Shown here: positions 58,190 through 64,000 of the stretch, one piece after another
Layout of the letters: each line of letters starts with the position of its first letter
Position numbering within the stretch: the first letter of the stretch is position 1
From: Batrachochytrium dendrobatidis JAM81
Taxonomy: Eukaryota > Chytridiomycota > Chytridiomycetes > Rhizophydiales
NCBI RefSeq assembly: GCF_000203795.2
Contig: NW_006281104.1
Span: 992,976 to 1,056,975, forward strand
Direction: 5' to 3'
DNA: 64,000 nucleotides
The notes under the pieces: model-generated
Told to the model about the DNA's origin: nothing
The model's database searches: none
What the model saw: only the letters and a program-made list of their open reading frames with translations
Translations under genes and position numbers: made by a program

Positions 58190-58658
58190 CTAACCAGTCA
58201 TTTTGAAACTAGACTGTACAATCAGACCATCAGCACTCAATGAATAACCATCCAACTTGCATCCATCAAACCAATCCTAACAATGACAATACTAAATACA
58301 AGAAAGCAAACCGTCCCAACCAAAAACTCACCTGGAACGAAACCAGTCATCAAATCAATTGAATCAATCTTGCTCAAGTAGATCCACTCCATCTTAAACT
58401 CAATTTGGCTATTTTTGACTTGTGGACATTTATCAGTCTGACATGATTTGCCTACTATTATAGTCACTCGTCTATTGATACGTTTTCAATTACCGTTCAG
58501 AACCAGTATTTTCCAACCACGTTGATCGTATTGGCTGTACACTCGATTCACTCGCTTACTTTAAAGCTGCTCGACAGTTGTACTGTGCGCTTGATGATCC
58601 TGATTGAGTCATCATTCAACTCATCAACGTAGTTGTCTATAATAAACCAACGTGTCAT
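58190..58658 (-). pseudogene. Possible small or degraded gene, unrecognised
   Basis: Minus-strand open pieces with partial splice logic. The first runs from ATG 58658 to a GTAAGC donor at 58559 (33 codons, MTRWFIIDNYVDELNDDSIR). Others lie at about 58494-58534 and 58331-58471, the latter ending at a GTGAGT donor and reading QTDKCPQVKNSQIEF. The last is a stretch at 58190-58276 reading DWFDGCKLDGYSLSADG. Joining the second and third would need a 22-nt intron, and the last junction is out of phase. It is either a decayed gene or an incorrectly resolved one. Product unknown. Confidence 0.25.
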
Positions 58659-58996
58659 CTTGAATGGTAGCAGTCCTTGTCATGTCTGGTTACATGAATA
58701 CACACATGCATGTCAGCATCATCAATGTGTACAACTATGCAATATATAATGTATTGTACTGTATTGAAACATACAAGTGTCGGTGTACAATGATCAGATA
58801 CAATATCAAATGGCAATTGTATTTTATTTTATTCAAACAAAAATACAATAGACTCGGTTGAAATCAATCTAGATTAGCATTCAAATCAGTCGAATCAATT
58901 GGATGGATCGTCATGTTTGAGTTGATTCCTGAATGATCCGAGGTTATTTCTAATTCTGGAATAAGCTTTTTGTGAACGAGAGAATTTGAAAGCTCT

Positions 58997-59725
58997 TTAT
59001 GTACTGGATGATGTTTGAGTGGGTTGGACTGAAACTGTAGACGTTTCGCTTGATGACGGGGACGGACTTTTATGATGTTGTAATTGATTCTGGGTTCCAC
59101 TAGTAGAGGCTTGCTCGGATTCTGGCTGTTGGCTTGGTGTGGAATTGCCAAATGTGCTGATGAGCTCCATAAACTTGGGTTCTGATTCCAAAAATCTCAA
59201 GTAATGGCTGGTTGGTCGATACAGAATTTTTCCAGTCAAGTTCTTTACAAGTTTTATTTTGATTCCACCCAATCTCCGATTTAAAATGCTATAATCGGAA
59301 TTCCACAGCTTCCCAGTAAGTTCATCAAGATTTTCTCGTTCTTGTTTAAGCTTCTGTTCAAGTTTCTTGCGCTTTTCGCCATACTTTAGAGGATTCTTGC
59401 TACTCTGAGATCTACCTAGCAACCTCGAAAGCTCTTCTTCCAGCCGTTTTACCAATTCTTGTTGAGCAAGTCTTTCAAGTTGTATCGATTCATGCATTTC
59501 CTCCGCATCATCACGATCTTTCTTCACCAATACGTACTCTTTGATCAAAGCTATATCCTCTTTTGAAGGTTTACTAAAATCAACTGAAAGTGTAGTTTTT
59601 GAACTGGGAATAACGACTAAAGTACTAGCTTCAGCACTTGTAGTTGCGCTGGGATTGACTGGGATGGCTGTAGTAACCGAGCAAGCAAATAGGATTGATG
59701 CCAATACTGTGACTGCGAATTTCAT
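58997..59725 (-). CDS. Secreted protein with coiled-coil domain (Batrachochytrium-type)
   Basis: Intronless, 242 residues from ATG 59725. A signal peptide (MKFAVTVLASILFACSVTTA) is followed by a short Ser/Thr/Ala-rich segment, then about 110 residues of charged coiled coil (LIKEYVLVKKDRDDAEEMHE ... RKKLEQKLKQERENLDELTG), and a Ser/Gln/Thr-rich tail. I recognise this overall pattern as one abundant in Batrachochytrium secretomes; function is not known. It is related in layout, not closely in sequence, to copies A and B. It shares with them a TATA box about 70-90 bases upstream, an ACCCTTTT-type motif in the promoter, and a dispersed element several hundred bases upstream. An overlapping minus-strand open frame (58864-59151) is probably a shadow. 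Confidence 0.75.
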   Translation of the reverse strand: MKFAVTVLASILFACSVTTAIPVNPSATTSAEASTLVVIPSSKTTLSVDFSKPSKEDIALIKEYVLVKKDRDDAEEMHESIQLERLAQQELVKRLEEELSRLLGRSQSSKNPLKYGEKRKKLEQKLKQERENLDELTGKLWNSDYSILNRRLGGIKIKLVKNLTGKILYRPTSHYLRFLESEPKFMELISTFGNSTPSQQPESEQASTSGTQNQLQHHKSPSPSSSETSTVSVQPTQTSSST

Positions 59726-59790
59726 TGTGTTGGTTTGGTTTGGTTGAGCAAGTTGTAATGATTGTTATTTGATGGGTCAATTTTTGATCG

Positions 59791-59798
59791 TATTTATA
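59791..59798 (-). promoter_or_regulatory. TATA box of third secreted gene
   Basis: TATAAATA on the minus strand, 66 bases before the ATG at 59725; the same octamer as in copies A and B. Confidence 0.55.
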
Positions 59799-60207
59799 TC
59801 CATTATTGAATGGATCAGATTAAAAGCATATTGGATGGCCGTCCTAAGGGGTTTGTGTTGTCAGGGTTAATGGTGATTTGTCATCAGTGTCAACCTTTGA
59901 AGGGATATCCCTTTATATAACAACCGCAATATTGATTGAACCGCTGCTTGACTATCCATCCAAGTATGGTTGATTGTGTATCCAACCCTTTTTAGGGTAG
60001 AAAAGGGTTAGTGTGTCAAAATATGAATAAATGCATGTTTAAACAAGACCATCTAACAACTGAATGTCAGCTCAGTTGTTGGATGATCATCGATATGTGT
60101 TGTGGTTTAATGATGCTCTGCATTCAACTCGACACTATCAGTCATCGCTACACATTGTCCAGTGATCAATCAATCAATTGAATCAATACAATGCAGTTCA
60201 TGTTGCA

Positions 60208-60595
60208 ACCACAATAACTGTATTTTGCATTGCAATACACAATGGTTACATATTCGGTTGATTGTTACTACACATTGACTGTATTGCGTGTTCAATATAC
60301 AACAACCATCATATGACACATAATCAGATTATAATGTTGAATTTACACTTTGTACACTCTTAGTAATCATACATTGTACGATCACCAAGTTTGAACCCAC
60401 ATTCATGTATTGTGTTTGACTGTCAATATTGTCAATACAACTCTATCCACTCATTTGTTGTATTCTGAATCACAAATACGATCACGATCTAGTTCAACAA
60501 CAACCATGCATGTCAATCACCATCAACAATAACACTGTATTGTCAACTAGTACATGACACTGTTATTTAGTAATCCATTTACGCCACTATAACTG
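60208..60595 (+). repeat. MITE-like element
   Basis: Very close to the copy at 57219-57584 from CTACACATTGACTGTATT through CATCATATGACACATAATC, TGTACGATCACCAAGTTTGA and ACGATCTAGTTCAACAACA, to a worn right end followed by TA. The left end is degenerate. Confidence 0.7.
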
Positions 60596-60888
60596 TAAAC
60601 TGTAAAACAAAATGACAAGATTAGATCATAGTAATAGAATTATTAAACTCTAAAAGTGTTAAAACCACATCCTATCACTCAACCCTTTTGTGCCCCCTCC
60701 CTGAAAGTCACAACTAATAACCAATAACAATGTCCCTTATTACCGTGTCCTAATCTCTTCCTATAAATAAACTACTTTTCCCTCGACCTAACACTATCGT
60801 ATCAACATTTACAAATAAAACTAGACACATTACTTTGTCACATTGGTCTTAAAGAATATGTAAAATTTCTCGCAACAATTAACAACAA

Positions 60889-60959
60889 GCGCTAGTGGTT
60901 TAGTGGTAAAATTCATCGTTGCCATCGATGAGCCCCCGGTTCAATTCCGGGCTAGCGCA
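60889..60959 (+). tRNA. tRNA-Gly (GCC)
   Basis: 71 nt. The acceptor stem GCGCTAG pairs with CTAGCGC and is followed by A. The anticodon stem CATCG/CGATG encloses the loop TTGCCAT with anticodon GCC. The T arm has GGTTCAATTCC. No intron. A run of T (60960-60964) serves as the Pol III terminator. Confidence 0.95.
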
Positions 60960-62086
60960 TTTTTAGTATTTATTGGTAAATACTTTTTACAAGTCTTGAT
61001 AGACCACAACTGCTTGCCAGCTCAAATATCATACGCCAGCTTGAAAACTACAGCTGTATTCATTTTACATTCATTGCTTAAAAATAGACAACAATTAACT
61101 AATTGTTGTACCTTTCTACTGGATACTGATTTTAAACACTCAGTTCTTTGGTGTCTGGGATTGTTGGACGCACGACCATTCTTTATTACACTCGAGTCAT
61201 TTTCTGTATGGATCAAAAGTGGTCAGTATGGAGCAGTGTAATTTCAGTCCACGCAATATTTGTTGAACGGTTGGCAAACCATATCTGATCAGACAGTTGT
61301 TTTGTTGAATGGGATGTTAGATATCGCTATTTAGAAAGTCGGAATATTACAACATTCACAACTTCCTTGATCAGTTTACAAGCACATCGACCATCATATG
61401 ACGCACACGATCAAACTATAGTTTTGAACTGTTGTTTAGATCCTGCATTAAAGATTCGCTCGGTTTTTGTACAGGAATCAGTACAAAACAAACTTTTAAA
61501 AGTTCAAAGAGCACAATGTTGTCCAGTAAACCAGCATCAACCAAACGTGACTGGCTGTTTATTATACTCTTGATGTTCCATTTTACGTGAATATGGTGGT
61601 GAAATGGAACATCAAAACTGTAAACATTGGCAGCATTATCCTGCTGGTTAAATGATCTGATTGTATAAAGGATGGATTGTTCTTTATTTAGAAATCAACG
61701 CTTCAAGTAAATGCACTCCAATGCTAGATTTTAAACGGCAAGTAAACATGGCTTGATTGGTCAACAGTGTAAGCAACACCAAATATTTCCTTTTTATACA
61801 TATCATCTCACCCCGCTAGTTTAAATATTATCGAAATTGTAGATTTGGAGTTGTGCAGATTCAAGCGACTTTAATATAAACTGTAGCTTTATAAAATCAC
61901 TATTTTTTGTATACTCGGTTACTAGTTGGATTATGCCTATACATTATAAAAAAGTTTTTAACCCAACCTTCTTTTTCATCAAATTCAACACTGACATCTT
62001 TCCCATATTCAAGTCGGCTTAATTATCAACTATTTTCCATATATTGGGAACTCTACAAAAACAGTTGCATTGCAAAAGGTATCGAC
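60960..62086. other. Intergenic with degenerate element
   Basis: Between tRNA-Gly and TRM10. Holds a worn element copy at about 61051-61601. The stretch 61907-62086 is open in the TRM10 frame but has no ATG, so it is treated as leader. Confidence 0.6.
61051..61601 (+). repeat. Degenerate MITE-like element
   Basis: Left end CAGCTGTATTCATTTTACAT, right end TTCCATTTTACGTGAATATG. Internal matches are CATCATATGACGCACACGAT and TTTGAACTG. The middle is diverged. Confidence 0.6.
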
Positions 62087-63332
62087 ATGGAATCACAAAC
62101 CGAATCAACTGATATTTGTGAGCTTTCCCAAAAAGCACCCCTTCCAACAACCATTATATTAGAAGCTACTCAAGTCATCACTGTGCCCATTGCAGAAGTA
62201 AAACAAGATGCATCAACAGATCAGACAATTTTTTCAGGTCTCTCCAAGAATGCCCGCAAAAGATTATTGAAAGAAAAACGGTGGATAGAAGGTAAAGCAG
62301 ATCGAAAGGCCAAATTCAAACAAGAGAGAGAGGCAATGCGACAGAAACGACTTGCAGAAGGTCTTTCAGCCAACCCATCTCGCAAAAAAAACAAGATTGA
62401 CCAGGAAAATAGTGGCATTCGTATTGCTATTGACTGCAACTTTGAAAAATACATGACTGATCAGGTCTGATAGATTTTTGATCTACTCTAATGTTTTTGA
62501 ATATACTCGATTGACTTTTGACAATCATTTGAATATTAACAGGAGATAAAAAGCACGATTGTTCAGCTCGGATTTTGCTACTCGGTCAATCGAAAGCAGC
62601 CTAAACGACTGGATCTCTCTGCAACATCATTTACACCCCTACTTCAAAAACTTATGGCAGAACGTACACCAACGTACTCAAACTGGCGAAATTTTGAATT
62701 CCATAGTGGCCATTATTCAGAGGTATACGAACCCACCAATTGTGTGTATCTTACTGCGGATTCTCCCAATACCTTGCAGGAATTAGATCCAACCAAAGTA
62801 TATATTGTTGGTGGAATTGTTGATCGTAATCGACACAAGAGTCTATGCTTCAATGATGCTTTAAAAACTGGCGTGTCGCATGCAAAATTGCCACTTTCAA
62901 GTTATGTTGATATGCCAAGTCGCAAGGTATTGACCATCAACCATGGTAAGATTGTAGCATTATATATCCAAGACTGATATTCTGTATTGCGGGAATCAAA
63001 GGCAATAGATATAAATCAGCCAGGAGGAATTAAATAGTTTTTACTGACAGCTGATGTTATGGATCACAATTACAAACTGATTTCTAGTGGTCGAGATTTT
63101 AGTAAACTATGCCAATTCTGGAAATTGGGAAGATGCATTTTTAAAGGTACTGCCCGTGCGCAAAGGCGCAAAGTCAAAGGCATCCGAATCCATTGACGAG
63201 AATGGTAGCAATGGAGACGAAAGCGAGGAGCATGGTTCTGACAAAGATAACCAAGAGTGTTTAAATGTAAAAAGCAATAGCCAAAACGATGATAGTTCAA
63301 AATCGATCGAGCCCAATGACTTGTCTGAATAA
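62087..63332 (+). CDS. TRM10: tRNA (guanine(9)-N1)-methyltransferase
   Basis: Three exons, 62087-62464, 62543-62945 and 63088-63332, encode 341 residues in phase. A basic, helical N-terminal section (RKRLLKEKRWIEGKADRKAK) precedes the SPOUT-type methyltransferase domain: LGFCYSVNRKQPKRLDL, YLTADSPNTLQELDP, the hallmark YIVGGIVDRNRHK with the catalytic-site Asp, SHAKLPLSSYVDM and, across the last splice, INHVVEILVNYANSGNWEDAF with LPVRKG. The C-terminus is an acidic Ser/Asn-rich tail. It methylates N1 of G9 in nuclear-encoded tRNAs. The start is the first ATG of the frame; the open frame upstream has none. Confidence 0.93.
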
Positions 63333-63432
63333 ACTATTGTTTTGGGTAAATTTACAATACCAAAAGCATCCGCTATACTAGATATCTGCTAATCTATATG
63401 ATACAATCAAAAGATAAAGTGCTGCATGGAGA

Positions 63433-64000
63433 CTACACACTCTTGTCTCTGGAAGCTATCTGTTCCATCACCGCGACAGCAGCAATGATATCAGCATCAT
63501 GTGTAACAGAAACGTGAGGCTGGATGTTGGGCAGATCTGAAAGATGTAGCATTGGCTTGCCTATAATCATTGTATTTTCAAAAACACATTAGGCCAAGTA
63601 CCACAATGATATAAAAGTCTAGTATAGCACAATGCATACCACGATCCTTGATAATCATTGCTTGATGCCAGGTCAAACGAGTTTTTGGATACATGGCCTT
63701 GAACGCAGCTTCTTTAATTGCGAATCTACATTGAATATGAATTAAAACATCAGATACGCCGTTTAGATGGCAAAAAGTGTAGCTAATACCTAATTCCCAA
63801 ATAGCGGATAACTTGCTTCTCCCACTCTGGAAGATCGTCAGTCCAATTCTCGCTGTTAGGCTCAGATTGAGGTCCAGAATTACAAGAGCCATCGAGTTCA
63901 GCCAATGTTTGCATGCCACTAATTGCCTTGTGGGTCGAGTATAGTATGGACTTGTTAATCTTTTCTACATCATCTACAAGAGGAAACAGTCGATTTGGAT
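63433..64000 (-). CDS. AcpS-type 4'-phosphopantetheinyl transferase (3' part)
   Basis: Partial: the 5' end lies beyond the window. Visible exons on the minus strand are 63790-64000 (open at the edge), 63640-63725 and 63433-63560, joined in phase. The second exon has the holo-ACP synthase metal-binding motif F-A-x-K-E-A (RFAIKEAAFKAMYPKTRLTW). The third has IQPHVSVTHDADIIAAVAVM, the conserved VSxTHD strand. Such enzymes move phosphopantetheine from CoA to acyl carrier protein. In fungi the stand-alone AcpS type (Ppt2) serves mitochondrial ACP, while cytosolic FAS carries its own domain. The N-terminal GIDI-type motif is not in view. Confidence 0.85.

Larger units (their letters stand above)
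59726..60888. other. Intergenic: promoter of secreted gene and an element copy
   Basis: The first 350 bases form the promoter of the secreted gene (TATA box near 59791, AACCCTTTT near 59984). An element copy lies at about 60208-60595. No gene seen. Confidence 0.6.

Noticed and set aside
58864..59151. Minus-strand frame overlapping the end of the third secreted gene
   Set aside because: It begins in the middle of the secreted-protein CDS in another frame, with no methionine context or domain, and is probably chance.
60903..61241. Open frame starting inside the tRNA-Gly gene
   Set aside because: It overlaps a perfect tRNA cloverleaf and continues into element sequence, with no domain and an unsupported start.
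1..64000. Operon, CRISPR, prophage or bacterial mobile-island interpretation
   Set aside because: Spliceosomal introns throughout, a eukaryotic tRNA gene and eukaryotic-only proteins exclude a prokaryotic origin. No regularly spaced repeats typical of CRISPR were seen.

Overview
This is a nuclear segment from a flagellated, zoosporic fungus, most likely a Batrachochytrium-type chytrid. The evidence is intron-rich genes (about 69 introns resolved by eye, mostly 60-110 nt), AT-rich intergenic DNA, fungal-type genes (ureidoglycolate lyase, V-ATPase subunit a, a Ted1/Cdc1-type phosphoesterase, a DUF4246 protein), a flagellar gene (CFAP221-like) beside cytoplasmic/axonemal dynein light chain genes, and three small secreted proteins of the kind expanded in Batrachochytrium. 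The genus is an inference from those secreted proteins and was not tested by a search.

Layout: 0.8-3.4 kb holds an ALKBH7-like dioxygenase (+) and cyclin H (-). 4.1-8.5 kb holds ureidoglycolate lyase (+) and an unrecognised 736-aa protein (+). 9.6-10.8 kb is a CTR copper transporter with a Cys-rich ectodomain. A 3.4-kb gene-poor gap follows, then a C2H2 regulator (14.1-16.1), a long multi-exon helical protein (16.4-21.1, -) divergent from a peroxisomal BioF-type synthase (21.2-22.9, +), and a disordered protein with a DnaJ-like CxxC pair (23.3-25.7). 25.9-26.8 is a roadblock dynein light chain made of tiny exons. 27.4-28.4 is an HTH protein. 30.4-33.1 is CFAP221-like, followed by GDP-mannose pyrophosphorylase (33.4-35.1, -), NAC beta (35.4-35.9, -), a Ted1/Cdc1 phosphoesterase (37.0-40.0), xanthine dehydrogenase (40.3-46.2), V-ATPase subunit a (46.4-50.1, -) and an ARM-DUF4246 fusion (50.6-53.9, -). 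The right end holds two secreted-protein genes in an inverted duplication (54.5-57.5), a third secreted gene (59.0-59.7, -), tRNA-Gly(GCC), TRM10 (62.1-63.3) and the 3' part of an AcpS-type phosphopantetheinyl transferase (63.4-64.0, -).

The main non-gene structure is a family of short inverted-terminal-repeat elements (MITE-like, about 220-570 bp, TA-flanked) scattered in at least fifteen places. Copies lie inside introns of three genes, form the 3' end of one coding sequence, and sit upstream of all three secreted-protein genes.

Functional themes: purine catabolism (xanthine dehydrogenase and ureidoglycolate lyase), mannosylation and GPI-anchor processing (GDP-mannose pyrophosphorylase and Ted1/Cdc1), cofactor biology (BioF, phosphopantetheinyl transferase, copper import) and cilium/dynein parts. 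These look like ordinary eukaryotic neighbours rather than an operon-like system. The most unusual items are the secreted-gene inverted duplication with its element copies, the element-encoded C-terminus of ureidoglycolate lyase, four GC-AG introns, and the ARM-DUF4246 fusion.
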